This document shows, one piece after another, positions 34,054 to 42,140 of a stretch of 57,819 nucleotides of DNA; the stretch's first letter is position 1, and every line of letters begins with the position of its first letter. The notes below the pieces were generated by a model. It had not been told where the DNA came from. It saw nothing but the letters and a program-made list of their open reading frames with translations, and did no database searches. The DNA is from Candidatus Parcubacteria bacterium (GTDB lineage: Bacteria; Patescibacteriota; Patescibacteriia; Patescibacteriales; UBA12075), in NCBI GenBank assembly GCA_023132155.1, contig JAGLYP010000009.1:1-57819 (forward strand). The letters are read 5' to 3'. The position numbers and the translations under genes were made by a program.

Positions 34054-36528
34054 TTATTTCGCAAATAATTTATCAAAATCTTCTTCGTCCTTGTCCTCCG
34101 AAGCTTTAGCGTAGGAGGATTCATCATCTTCGTTCTCGCCATCAAAATCATTATCGCCTTTAAACGCCGGCGGATTTTCAGATTCTTCTCCTAAATAATT
34201 TTCTGGCTCTTCTGCCTCATTCTTATCATGAACCGGCACTCCGCTTACGCCTTGGTTATCAATTGCTTCTAGCTGTTGTTTGCTTATCAAAATCTCACGC
34301 GGCTTTGAACCGTTTGACGAACCGACAATTCCGGCTTCTTCCAGTTGATCAAGGATACTTGCCGCGCGCGCGTAGCCAACGCGCAATTTTCTTTGCAAAA
34401 GCGAGGCAGACGCTTTGTTCATATTAATTACTGTTTCTCTGGCTTCATACAAAAGCTCGTCTTCATCGCCGGAAATTCCGTTCAAACCGATACCGGCATT
34501 GCCTTGAACTTTCTGCCTTTCCGTAATTCTGCCGACATAATCCGGCTTGCCGCCTTTAGATTTAACATAACGGACAATTTTTTTAATCTCCTCGTCAGAC
34601 AAAAACGCTCCCTGTATGCGCACCGGCTTAGAAAGTTCGGCATTTATAAAAAGCATATCGCCGCGGCCTAATAATTTTTCCGCTCCCAAGCCGTCCAAAA
34701 TTGTTCTAGAATCCGTGCTGGAAGCGACTGAAAAGGCGATTCTCGCCGGCATATTGGCTTTAATCAAACCGGTAATAACATCAACGCTCGGCCTTTGGGT
34801 CGCTAAAACCAAATGAATGCCAACGGCTCGCGCCATCTGCGCCAAACGAATAATACCTGCTTCAATATCTTTGGCGGCCGCCACCATTAAATCAGCCAAT
34901 TCGTCAATCACAAACACCAAATAAGGCATTTTTATTTCCATAGACTCGTTATATGTTTGAATATTCCGCTTGCCGGATTTAGATAATATATCAAAGCGCC
35001 GATCCATTTCATTTAAGCACCACTTCAGGGCGTTAATGGTTTTTGGCACCTCGGTAATAACCGGAGTCATTAAATAAGGCATGCCGTTATAACCGACTAA
35101 TTCAACCCTTTTCGGATCAACCATGATAAATCTTAAATTATCAGGCGTGTTTTGATACATCAAGCTGACTATAATCGTATTCAAGCAAACCGATTTACCG
35201 GAATTTGTCGCTCCGGCAACCAGCAAATGCGGCATTTTTGTAATATCATTCAGCCAGACATTTCCAGATACATCTTTGCCAAGCGCGAGCTGCATATTAT
35301 TTTTTCTATTCTTATAACTCTTGCTAAGCATAACCTCTTTAAAACCCACCACCGCTTTAGCTTGATTAGGCACTTCAACGCCCACCAATGACTTTCCCGG
35401 AATAGGCGCTTCAATGCGAATCGGATGGACAGCCAAGGCCAAAGCCAAATCATTGCTTAAATTGGTTATACGGGATAATTTTACGCCTTCAGCAGGCCTA
35501 AAAGTATATTGGGTAACAGTCGGACCAACGCTAACGCCGCCCATTTCCACCGGAATGCCAAAATTTTCCAAAGATTTTTTTATAATATCCTTATTATTCT
35601 CAATATCTCCGCTGGTCGGTTTGTCTTTCTTGCCGTTTAACAAACTTAAAGGAATGCTTAAGTTTGATTGAGCAGGCTTCATCCACCAAATATTTTCAAG
35701 CTCTTTTTCATTAGTATTTACTTGTGCTGAAATCTCTTCTTCTTCATCATTATCCTTGCCCGCCGAAGCTTCAGCGAAGGAGGGTTCTTCATCTTCTTCA
35801 TCACTTTCTTCGTCTTCATCTTTTTCTTCATCCTCATCATCCTCTCCTCTTTCATCTTCATCATCTTCGCTGTCTTCTTCCCCTTCTTCATCTTCTTCTT
35901 CGTCTTCATCCTCTTCCTCTTCTTTTGCTTTTAAGCCGAAAATCTTGGCAATAACAAAATTAATCGGGTAAATTATTTTCGCAAAGTAACTGTCGCGCCC
36001 GAACATAGCAAGCAAAGAAGTATTAAATATCAAAAGCAAAGAAACAATCAACAAAACCAAACTAAGCAAAAGCGAGGCAATATAGCCGGTTAAGTTTAAA
36101 AATATATCCGCGAAAAACAGACCCAAATAACCTCCGCCTCGGCCAATCGCGATTGATTCTTCCCATAAATCTCTTTCTATCAGCAAAAAAAATAAAACAT
36201 GAATAGCAATAAAAAAAAGCATTACGCCCAAATAAGTTCCTCCCCTAAGTTCAAAGCGCTCCTCGTCATAAAGCGCGTAGCCCCAAACCAAAAGAACAAC
36301 CGGCAAAATAAATTTACCCCAGCCAAAAGCCAAAATCAAGCCTTGTTTTAAATATATACCTAAAAATCCGGCCAAATCAAAAAGCCCTAAAAGAGCAATT
36401 GCCCCTAAAAACATTATAAAAACAATAAAAATGCCTTTTTTTGTATCAGAATCCAAATCCAAACTCGGCAAGCTTGGCACCCTTAAAAAGCTTAACATGC
36501 CTTTTCTTTTTTTTCGTCTTCTGACCAT
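34054..36528 (-). CDS. ftsK: DNA translocase FtsK/SpoIIIE
   Basis: An 824-residue septal DNA pump. Four membrane helices lie in residues 25-180, then a very acidic linker (about 205-265), the alpha/beta motor with Walker A VAGATNSGKSVCLN and Walker B YLVFVIDELADLM, and a C-terminal gamma winged helix (SLLQRKLRVGYARAASILDQLE) that reads KOPS-like sites. Two stretches look repeat-derived: PSFAEASAGKDND in the linker and SSYAKASEDKDE near the end, encoded by related DNA words containing GAAGCTT. A hairpin element shared with a glycosyltransferase gene abuts its start codon. Confidence 0.96.
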   Translation of the reverse strand: MVRRRKKRKGMLSFLRVPSLPSLDLDSDTKKGIFIVFIMFLGAIALLGLFDLAGFLGIYLKQGLILAFGWGKFILPVVLLVWGYALYDEERFELRGGTYLGVMLFFIAIHVLFFLLIERDLWEESIAIGRGGGYLGLFFADIFLNLTGYIASLLLSLVLLIVSLLLIFNTSLLAMFGRDSYFAKIIYPINFVIAKIFGLKAKEEEEDEDEEEDEEGEEDSEDDEDERGEDDEDEEKDEDEESDEEDEEPSFAEASAGKDNDEEEEISAQVNTNEKELENIWWMKPAQSNLSIPLSLLNGKKDKPTSGDIENNKDIIKKSLENFGIPVEMGGVSVGPTVTQYTFRPAEGVKLSRITNLSNDLALALAVHPIRIEAPIPGKSLVGVEVPNQAKAVVGFKEVMLSKSYKNRKNNMQLALGKDVSGNVWLNDITKMPHLLVAGATNSGKSVCLNTIIVSLMYQNTPDNLRFIMVDPKRVELVGYNGMPYLMTPVITEVPKTINALKWCLNEMDRRFDILSKSGKRNIQTYNESMEIKMPYLVFVIDELADLMVAAAKDIEAGIIRLAQMARAVGIHLVLATQRPSVDVITGLIKANMPARIAFSVASSTDSRTILDGLGAEKLLGRGDMLFINAELSKPVRIQGAFLSDEEIKKIVRYVKSKGGKPDYVGRITERQKVQGNAGIGLNGISGDEDELLYEARETVINMNKASASLLQRKLRVGYARAASILDQLEEAGIVGSSNGSKPREILISKQQLEAIDNQGVSGVPVHDKNEAEEPENYLGEESENPPAFKGDNDFDGENEDDESSYAKASEDKDEEDFDKLFAK

Positions 36529-36532
36529 AGTT

Positions 36533-36597
36533 ATTCGCTTCGCGAACCCGCGCTACGAATACCGTAGAACGGCACACGTGCGGGACATGCGAATATT
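36533..36597 (-). repeat. Hairpin element abutting the ftsK start, longer copy
   Basis: On the minus strand it runs TATTCGCATGTCCCGCA, then an extra 18-base insert containing GCCGTTCTACGG, then TTCGTAG, GCGGGTTCGCGAAGCGAATA, and ATG follows within four bases. The ends match the element at 11605-11650 almost exactly and are oriented the same way relative to the gene. Confidence 0.75.
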
Positions 36598-36682
36598 AAC
36601 ATTACTTGTATAATATAAAACAAGGTAATATTTTATTACCTTTATGTTTATTATTATACTATTATATTTTAACAAAATCAAA

Positions 36683-37102
36683 TTACCCTACGTTCCCGCC
36701 AAAAGGCAAGGCGTTGAATATAAAATAAGTAATAGCGTACGCGGCAATTATTATAAACAAGCCGATAATCGCTGTCCGAATAGTTTCCTTGGCTTTTGTC
36801 ACTTTTTGTTCATCGCCTTCGGATGTCATCCAATTAAAACCGGCCAGAATTATTAGAATTATAAAAATTATGCCTAAAATGCTTAAAAAAGTTTTTATGA
36901 TGATAGCCATAAATTTACCCAATTCCGAGCCTGATTCATCAGATTGAAAACCGGCGCTTTCACTGAATTTTCCAAGCATGCTATCTTTTCCGACAACCGC
37001 ATCAGAATCAGTAAACGGGCCAGCCAATACGGGAATAGCAAATAAAAATAAAAGCGCAATCAACAAAAAACCATTTATAAATTTTATTTTTTTATTAACC
37101 AT
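36683..37102 (-). CDS. T4SS-pilin-like protein, array member 1
   Basis: A 139-residue protein with a signal peptide (1-27, ending PVLAGPF), a linker of about 50 residues and two helices around AGFNWMTSEGDEQKVTKAKETIRTAIIG. It is the last gene of the array in the direction of transcription. Its ATG overlaps the stop of the gene before it (TAATG), which indicates translational coupling. Here an aspartate replaces the asparagine of the common GNE. Confidence 0.78.
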   Translation of the reverse strand: MVNKKIKFINGFLLIALLFLFAIPVLAGPFTDSDAVVGKDSMLGKFSESAGFQSDESGSELGKFMAIIIKTFLSILGIIFIILIILAGFNWMTSEGDEQKVTKAKETIRTAIIGLFIIIAAYAITYFIFNALPFGGNVG

Positions 37103-37491
37103 TATATTAATATTCTTACTAAAATAAATTGCGTTATCGCGTAAGAGCCGACGGTAATTAGCAAGCCGATTATCGCGCGCCGTATCGTATCCTGCGCCCG
37201 CTCCACCTTGCTCCGGTCTCCGGCGGCTGTCATCCAGACGTAACCGCCATATAACATTAAAGTTACAAAAATAATTCCCAAAACTGAAAAAAAGATTTGC
37301 ACGACTTTACCGGCATTGGCGGCCAAATTATTTTCGTCAGCACCGTTATCTATTTTGGCATAGCCGCTTCCGGCTTCTTGCACATCTTGTAATCCTTTTA
37401 ACGGCGAGGTTTGCGCGAACACAAAGTAAGGCAATATCAATATCACTATCAAACAAAGCAAAATAAATAAATGTTTAATTTTGTTTTTCAT
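37102..37491 (-). CDS. T4SS-pilin-like protein, array member 2
   Basis: A 129-residue protein with signal peptide (ending VFAQT), and helices around YGGYVWMTAAGDRSKVERAQDTIRRAIIG, ending SYAITQFILVRIL. Tyrosine replaces the phenylalanine of GGF, and arginine is common in the loop. Its stop codon overlaps the start of the next gene. Confidence 0.78.
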   Translation of the reverse strand: MKNKIKHLFILLCLIVILILPYFVFAQTSPLKGLQDVQEAGSGYAKIDNGADENNLAANAGKVVQIFFSVLGIIFVTLMLYGGYVWMTAAGDRSKVERAQDTIRRAIIGLLITVGSYAITQFILVRILI

Positions 37492-37535
37492 GTTTTTCTA
37501 TATTTTAATTTTATTTTTAAACTAAGCTTGCTAAA

Positions 37536-37973
37536 TTACGGATCTGGCGCTTTTGTTGCGGGAGCATTATCCAAAACCCCTGTAGTAACTTTTTCAATAA
37601 CAAAATAAGAAATCGCGTAAGCTGAAACAACTATAATCACCCCGATAATCGCGGCTGTAATTAAGTTTTTTGCCTTTGTTACCCGTGCTTCATCACCAGA
37701 GGCTGTCATCCAGATATAACCGCCATAAAGCATTAAAATTAAAAATACGACCCCCAAAGTTGATAAAATAATATTTATTACTTTGGCTACCATGCTTTCG
37801 GCTGTTACTGTGCCGTCTATTTTATATCCACCTGCACCTGCGACTGTACCGGCATTTCCGGTATTTCCAAAAGCATCTTTTAATCCTTGCGCTTCAACAA
37901 CTGCCGCCAAAGAAAAAACAATAAAAATTGAAAAAACTAAAATTATAATAAATTTTCTTTTTTGTTTTTGCAT
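37536..37973 (-). CDS. T4SS-pilin-like protein, array member 3
   Basis: A 145-residue protein. The signal peptide ends at VVEAQG; a glycine-rich linker (NTGNAGTVAGAGG) is followed by helices around YGGYIWMTASGDEARVTKAK and AAIIGVIIVVSAYAISYFVIE. The C-terminus TTGVLDNAPATKAPDP is longer and proline-rich compared with other members. Confidence 0.78.
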   Translation of the reverse strand: MQKQKRKFIIILVFSIFIVFSLAAVVEAQGLKDAFGNTGNAGTVAGAGGYKIDGTVTAESMVAKVINIILSTLGVVFLILMLYGGYIWMTASGDEARVTKAKNLITAAIIGVIIVVSAYAISYFVIEKVTTGVLDNAPATKAPDP

Positions 37974-37992
37974 AAATTATATGTACCTTATT

Positions 37993-38026
37993 TGTCATTC
38001 CCGCCTCAGAGTTTGCGGGAATAACA
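37993..38026. repeat. Inverted repeat of the TGTCATTCCCGC family, second copy
   Basis: TGTCATTCCCGC and GCGGGAATAACA flank a 10-base loop. It sits between array members 3 and 4 and matches the element at 21710-21743. Confidence 0.65.
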
Positions 38027-38043
38027 GGTAAAATATTGCGCCT

Positions 38044-38454
38044 TTACTCTTTTACAACCCAAACAGCCAAATTATCCCCGATAAAGGCGGTTATCGCGTA
38101 AGCCGCGATGACAATTAATAAGCCGATAATTGAATTTCTGATAATATTTTTAGCTTTTTCAACCTCTTGCTCATTCCCGCGCGAATTCATCCAGATAAAA
38201 CCGCCGTAAATCATTAAAATTAAAAAAACCACGCCAATTAAAGACAAAACTACTGATATAACTAAACTAACGCCTTTAAGCGCGCCTGCTTTAGTAATTT
38301 TGGAATCAAGATGTCCGGTTTTTTCAGCTGTTTCTTTTAAACTTGAATTAAATAAACTTTTAGCACTTTTATCAGCCGCTTCAACGACAACCGGCGCGAT
38401 AAATGCAATATTTAAAAAAATAATTGTTAATAAAGATATTAAAACTTTTTTCAT
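38044..38454 (-). CDS. T4SS-pilin-like protein, array member 4
   Basis: A 136-residue protein with signal peptide (1-26, ending VVEAAD), a lysine-rich linker and helices around YGGFIWMNSRGNEQEVEKAKNIIRNSIIG and VIAAYAITAFIGDNLAVW. Residues NSRGNE recall the isolated copy at 9617-10072. It starts two bases after the stop of member 5, so translation is probably coupled. Confidence 0.78.
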   Translation of the reverse strand: MKKVLISLLTIIFLNIAFIAPVVVEAADKSAKSLFNSSLKETAEKTGHLDSKITKAGALKGVSLVISVVLSLIGVVFLILMIYGGFIWMNSRGNEQEVEKAKNIIRNSIIGLLIVIAAYAITAFIGDNLAVWVVKE

Positions 38455-38456
38455 AA

Positions 38457-38876
38457 TTATTTTGGTATTTCCATTAACTTATCGCCAATATACGCGGTAA
38501 TCGCGTAAGCCGCCAAAACAATCACTAAGCCGATTATCGCGGATTGGATTAAATCTTTCGCCTTGGTTACTTCCTGCTCATTGCCGCGCGCCAGCATCCA
38601 AATAAAACCGCCGTAAATCATTAAAATTAAAAAGGCTACGCCAACCAAAGACAAAATAACGCCAATCACCTTTCCAATCGCGCCGGGAAGACTATTCATA
38701 ACTCCGCTGTCATCAGCGTTAACATCACTTACGCCATAACCTTTATTTGCGGCCGTGTTTAAGCCGGTTAAAGCATCGGTGGCGCCATCAGCCGAAACAA
38801 AAGGCGTAAAAATAAAAAAAGCCAAAAAAACGGCTGTTAAAAAAATTATTTTATTTTTAGTTTTTAATTTTCGCAT
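38457..38876 (-). CDS. T4SS-pilin-like protein, array member 5
   Basis: A 139-residue protein from the ATG at 38876 (MRKLKTKNKIIFLTAVFL); the frame runs 14 codons further without a good start. The signal peptide ends near FVSADG. Helices lie around YGGFIWMLARGNEQEVTKAKDLIQSAIIG and VLAAYAITAYIGDKLMEI. It is close to member 4 at the C-terminus (AITAxIGDxL), suggesting that pair arose by duplication. Confidence 0.78.
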   Translation of the reverse strand: MRKLKTKNKIIFLTAVFLAFFIFTPFVSADGATDALTGLNTAANKGYGVSDVNADDSGVMNSLPGAIGKVIGVILSLVGVAFLILMIYGGFIWMLARGNEQEVTKAKDLIQSAIIGLVIVLAAYAITAYIGDKLMEIPK

Positions 38877-38957
38877 AAAACGATAAATATTAAAATCTAA
38901 AAACAGATAACAAACCAAAGGAGCAAAGATGTTATCTGCTTAATTTACCAACCTTAT

Positions 38958-39347
38958 TTACAAATCACCATCAAGGGCATCATTGGTCATTTCAATTACA
39001 AAATTAACAATTGCATAAGACGCGATAACAATAACCAAACCAATCACCCCCGCAATAATAATATTTTTTGCTTTAGTAACACGATCTTCATTTCCGGCAG
39101 CCGTCATCCAGACAAAACCGCCATAAAGAATAATCGCAACCGCGATAATACCTAAAAATGTAATTAAATACTTGATAATCGTAACCGCCATATCGCGCAC
39201 ATCATCATCTTCCGCTTCCGGTAAATCAAGATTTTCCGCGTATGTCATGCCCAAATCCAAAGCGCCGACTTGAACAGGCGCCAAAAAATTAAAAACAAGA
39301 ATCGCTAAAAACAAAAGGGTAAATATTTTTTTTACGGTATTTAACAT
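38958..39347 (-). CDS. T4SS-pilin-like protein, array member 6
   Basis: A 129-residue protein with signal peptide (ending VQVGALD) and helices around YGGFVWMTAAGNEDRVTKAKNIIIAG and VIVIASYAIVNFVIEMTNDALDGDL. It shares the DMAVTIIKYLITFLGIIAV start of the first helix and the C-terminus with members 7 and 8, from which it is an older duplicate. A hairpin element separates it from member 7. Confidence 0.78.
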   Translation of the reverse strand: MLNTVKKIFTLLFLAILVFNFLAPVQVGALDLGMTYAENLDLPEAEDDDVRDMAVTIIKYLITFLGIIAVAIILYGGFVWMTAAGNEDRVTKAKNIIIAGVIGLVIVIASYAIVNFVIEMTNDALDGDL

Positions 39348-39390
39348 AAAATTATCTTAAGCTCCTTAATATACATAATTTATAAAATTA

Positions 39391-39470
39391 ATAATCGTCC
39401 ACCCTTATAAAAACAATTTTTATTTTTATAAGGGCGGATCCCTAGAATTCTAGAGGGACCCGCTATATTT
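39391..39470 (-). repeat. Inter-pilin hairpin element, copy A
   Basis: Two hairpins. One pairs CCCTTATAAAAA with TTTTTATAAGGG; the other pairs GCGGGTCCCT with AGGGATCCGC around CTAGAATTCTAG (minus strand). It follows the stop of member 7 immediately and precedes member 6. Copy B (39876-39965) differs at two positions of the outer stem that change together. Confidence 0.8.
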
Positions 39471-39869
39471 TTAAACAATATCACCACTCAAAGCATCATT
39501 GGTAATGCCAATTACAAAGTTTACGATTGCGTAAGCCGCCAATACAACAACCAAGCCGATTGCTCCGGCAATAATAATTTTCTTTGCCTTGTCAACTTTA
39601 TCTTCATTACCCGAAGCTGTCATCCATATAAAACCGCCATATAATATTACGCAAACCGCTATAATGCCTAAAAATGTCATTAAATACTTAACAATATCAA
39701 CCGCCATTTGTCTTGGGTCTGTTTCGGTAGCCGTTACTAAACCTGTATTTGCGGCATAGCCAGTACCAATATCAGGACCCTGAGTCATTCCGGGAGTTAC
39801 CGTTATAATAGAAAATAAAAACACAAAAACAGCAATAACCACGATGTTTTTAAATAATTTAATTTTCAT
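39471..39869 (-). CDS. T4SS-pilin-like protein, array member 7
   Basis: A 132-residue protein. Signal peptide ends near VTPGMTQG; the linker and first helix start (GYAANTGLVTATETDPRQMA) are identical to member 8, and so is the end VNFVIGITNDALSGDIV. The central stretch reads VCVILYGGFIWMTASGNEDK and continues VDKAKKIIIAGAIGLVVVLA. By hand alignment only three bases differ from member 8 outside a 118-bp block at 39537-39654. Confidence 0.8.
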   Translation of the reverse strand: MKIKLFKNIVVIAVFVFLFSIITVTPGMTQGPDIGTGYAANTGLVTATETDPRQMAVDIVKYLMTFLGIIAVCVILYGGFIWMTASGNEDKVDKAKKIIIAGAIGLVVVLAAYAIVNFVIGITNDALSGDIV

Positions 39870-39875
39870 ATTATT

Positions 39876-39965
39876 TATTAAATTAATAATCGTCCACCCT
39901 TATAAAAACAATTTTTATTTTTATAAGGGTGGATCCCTAGAATTCTAGAGGGACCCACTATATTT
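39876..39965 (-). repeat. Inter-pilin hairpin element, copy B
   Basis: Same two-hairpin layout as copy A, placed between members 8 and 7. The outer stem is GTGGGTCCCT with AGGGATCCAC: C-G in copy A is T-A here. The rest is nearly identical. Confidence 0.8.
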
Positions 39966-40364
39966 TTAAACAATATCACCACTCAAAGCATCATTGGTAA
40001 TGCCAATTACAAAGTTTACGATTGCGTAAGCGCATAAAATAATAATCAAACCGATAACACCGGCAATTATTAATTTTTTCGCTTCAGCGACTTTATCCTC
40101 ATTTCCGGCGGCAGTCATCCATTTAAAACCACCCAACAAAATTACAACAACCGCTATAATGCCTAAAAATGTCATTAAATATTTAACAATATCAACCGCC
40201 ATTTGTCTTGGGTCTGTTTCGGTAGCCGTTACTAAACCTGTATTTGCGGCATAGCCAGTACCAATATCAGGACCCTGAGTCATTCCGGGAGTTACCGTTA
40301 TAATAGAAAATAAAAACACAAAAACAGCAATAACCGCGATGTTTTTAAATAATTTATTTTTCAT
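39966..40364 (-). CDS. T4SS-pilin-like protein, array member 8 (first in the transcript)
   Basis: A 132-residue protein, the recent duplicate of member 7. Ends are the same, the centre reads VVVILLGGFKWMTAAGNEDK and continues VAEAKKLIIAGVIGLIIILC. Its ATG follows AAAGGGGGTG, the only good ribosome-binding site in the array, and a perfect hairpin lies in the leader. It therefore probably starts the array transcript. Confidence 0.8.
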   Translation of the reverse strand: MKNKLFKNIAVIAVFVFLFSIITVTPGMTQGPDIGTGYAANTGLVTATETDPRQMAVDIVKYLMTFLGIIAVVVILLGGFKWMTAAGNEDKVAEAKKLIIAGVIGLIIILCAYAIVNFVIGITNDALSGDIV

Positions 40365-40365
40365 A

Positions 40366-40413
40366 ATTCACCCCCTTTCCTTATTCTTTGGATATTACGG
40401 CGATTCGCCGTAA
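40366..40413 (-). promoter_or_regulatory. Leader of the pilin array: hairpin and ribosome-binding site
   Basis: A perfect 8-bp stem (TTACGGCG with CGCCGTAA, 40395-40413) stands just before AAAGGGGGTGAATTATG. A -10 like TATAAT lies further upstream near 40446. No U-run follows, so the hairpin is more likely to act on translation or stability than to terminate. Confidence 0.5.
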
Positions 40414-40483
40414 AAGCAAAAAAGATAAAAGTTATTCACATTTATTATATTTTATCATAAAAAATAGCAAACAACAAACATTT

Positions 40484-42139
40484 ATGCTAAAATCAAAACA
40501 TAATCAAAAATTTATGCGAAAATTTAATTTTAATTTAATAATTACGGTTTTATTTTATATTTTAATTTTTTCGTTATTTTTAACAAACTCTTTTAACTAT
40601 CTTGATCCTGACCTTGGCTGGCATTTGAAAGCCGGAGAAGAAATATATTTGGAAAAACATGTTCCATGGAATGAAAACTATAATTATACGCTAGAAGGGA
40701 AGACATGGGTTGACCATGAATGGCTGCTTAATTTAGCCGGCTTTCTTGTTTTCACCAAAATTAACTATACCGCGCTTAATATAATTTTCGCGTTAATCGG
40801 ATTGCTGATAATTTTTTTACTTAATAATCTATTGTTAAAAAAATATTTTCAAGATAAGCTGCACTTTATATTTATATTAATAATTGAAATAATCGGTCTG
40901 GCGGGAATCCTCCCGCATTTTGGCGTACGGATGCAAGAACTTTCGGTTTTAATGCTTTTGCCGTTATTATTTATAATTGATAAATTTCATACAACAAAAG
41001 ATAATAAATTTCTTTGTTTGGTACCACTGTTATTCTTTGTCTGGGCTAATTTACACGGCGGTTTTATGCTGGGTCTTGTTATCCTTTGGTTTTATCTGTG
41101 CGTAAATCTGTTTATTCCAAAAGTCATAAAACATTTTAAAATTAACTTTTTTGATTTTAAAATTTTTGAAAGAAAAAAATATTTTTATATTTTTTTATCA
41201 GCAACTATCTCATCTCTGGCTGTTCTTATCACTCCATACCATTACAAATATTTCAGCTTTATGCTTGAGTATAAAAACACGTACTATATGAAGCACATCG
41301 CGGAATGGCTCCCTGTCTGGAATCCCCCGCTTTATTACCCGCAACAAGCTTTTTTTGTTATTTTTATACTAATTATTGTTTTATTGTTTTTTGAAAACAA
41401 AAATACAAAGTGCACCCCAAGGGCATTTCCTGCGGGTCACCCTTGGGGTAAAAAGATTAATCTTTGGCACTTTTTCATAAGCATCTTGCTTTTGGCGGCC
41501 GCGTTCAAATCCAGACGAAATTTCCCGATTTTTTTTATTGCCTCGCTCCCTTTTATTACTGCCGCGACAAGTTCAATAAATAAAAATAATTTTAAAAAAA
41601 TATATTTTTATTTATTTAAAAACAGATATATTTATTTTTCTCTGATAACAAGCTTGAGCATTTCAATCTTTTTAACTTTGGTTTTAACAAACTTTACTAA
41701 CTCGCCTTTTAAAAATAAAAAATTCTGCCAATCGTATCCATGCGGCGCTTTGGAAAAAATAAAAACATTAGCGCAAGAAAATCTAAAAATATTTAATAAT
41801 TACGGTTATGGCGGGTATTTAATTTGGAATTGGCCGGATCACAAAATATTCATTGACGGCAGGCTGCCGATGCTTCAAATCAATAACCATTCTTTACTGG
41901 AAGAATATTATGAATTTTCTAATAAAGAAAAAATATCCGATAAGTTAAATGAATATAATATTAATTTGGTGCTGGATAAAAAACATAAAACAACCAAATT
42001 CAATTGGTTTGAAAAAACTTTTTTAGGCTTTAAAAATAAAGACAAGGAATTAAATCCGCTTGAAGAATATTTAAGCGGCGAAGACGACTGGGAGCTGATT
42101 TTTGAAGACGATAATTCTTTTGTTTACTATAAAAAATAA
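40484..42139 (+). CDS. Polytopic membrane protein, probable GT-C-like glycosyltransferase
   Basis: About 551 residues from ATG 40484 (ATG 40514 is equally plausible; the open frame reaches a TTG at 40388). Around ten membrane helices. An extracytoplasmic loop near the start, YLDPDLGWHLKAGEEIYLEK then WVDHEWLLN, and the C-terminal NNYGYGGYLIWNWPDHKIFI with DGRLPML are features of large membrane proteins related to the GT-C class. It probably transfers a lipid-linked sugar at the outer face, which is an inference. Within it TPRAFPAGHPWG is encoded by an inverted repeat (CACCCCAAGGG and CCCTTGGGGT), a repeat inserted in frame. It starts a cluster with a methyltransferase, GT2 and epimerase. Confidence 0.75.
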   Translation: MLKSKHNQKFMRKFNFNLIITVLFYILIFSLFLTNSFNYLDPDLGWHLKAGEEIYLEKHVPWNENYNYTLEGKTWVDHEWLLNLAGFLVFTKINYTALNIIFALIGLLIIFLLNNLLLKKYFQDKLHFIFILIIEIIGLAGILPHFGVRMQELSVLMLLPLLFIIDKFHTTKDNKFLCLVPLLFFVWANLHGGFMLGLVILWFYLCVNLFIPKVIKHFKINFFDFKIFERKKYFYIFLSATISSLAVLITPYHYKYFSFMLEYKNTYYMKHIAEWLPVWNPPLYYPQQAFFVIFILIIVLLFFENKNTKCTPRAFPAGHPWGKKINLWHFFISILLLAAAFKSRRNFPIFFIASLPFITAATSSINKNNFKKIYFYLFKNRYIYFSLITSLSISIFLTLVLTNFTNSPFKNKKFCQSYPCGALEKIKTLAQENLKIFNNYGYGGYLIWNWPDHKIFIDGRLPMLQINNHSLLEEYYEFSNKEKISDKLNEYNINLVLDKKHKTTKFNWFEKTFLGFKNKDKELNPLEEYLSGEDDWELIFEDDNSFVYYKK

Positions 42140-42140
42140 C

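Noticed and set aside
35718-35971. Long open frames on both strands in the acidic linker of ftsK
   Set aside because: They are by-products of the GAA/GAT-rich coding of the acidic linker and have extreme composition.
39420-39460. BamHI, EcoRI and XbaI sites close together, as in a cloning polylinker
   Set aside because: The stretch occurs twice with paired natural changes and is embedded in native pilin genes, so vector contamination is unlikely.
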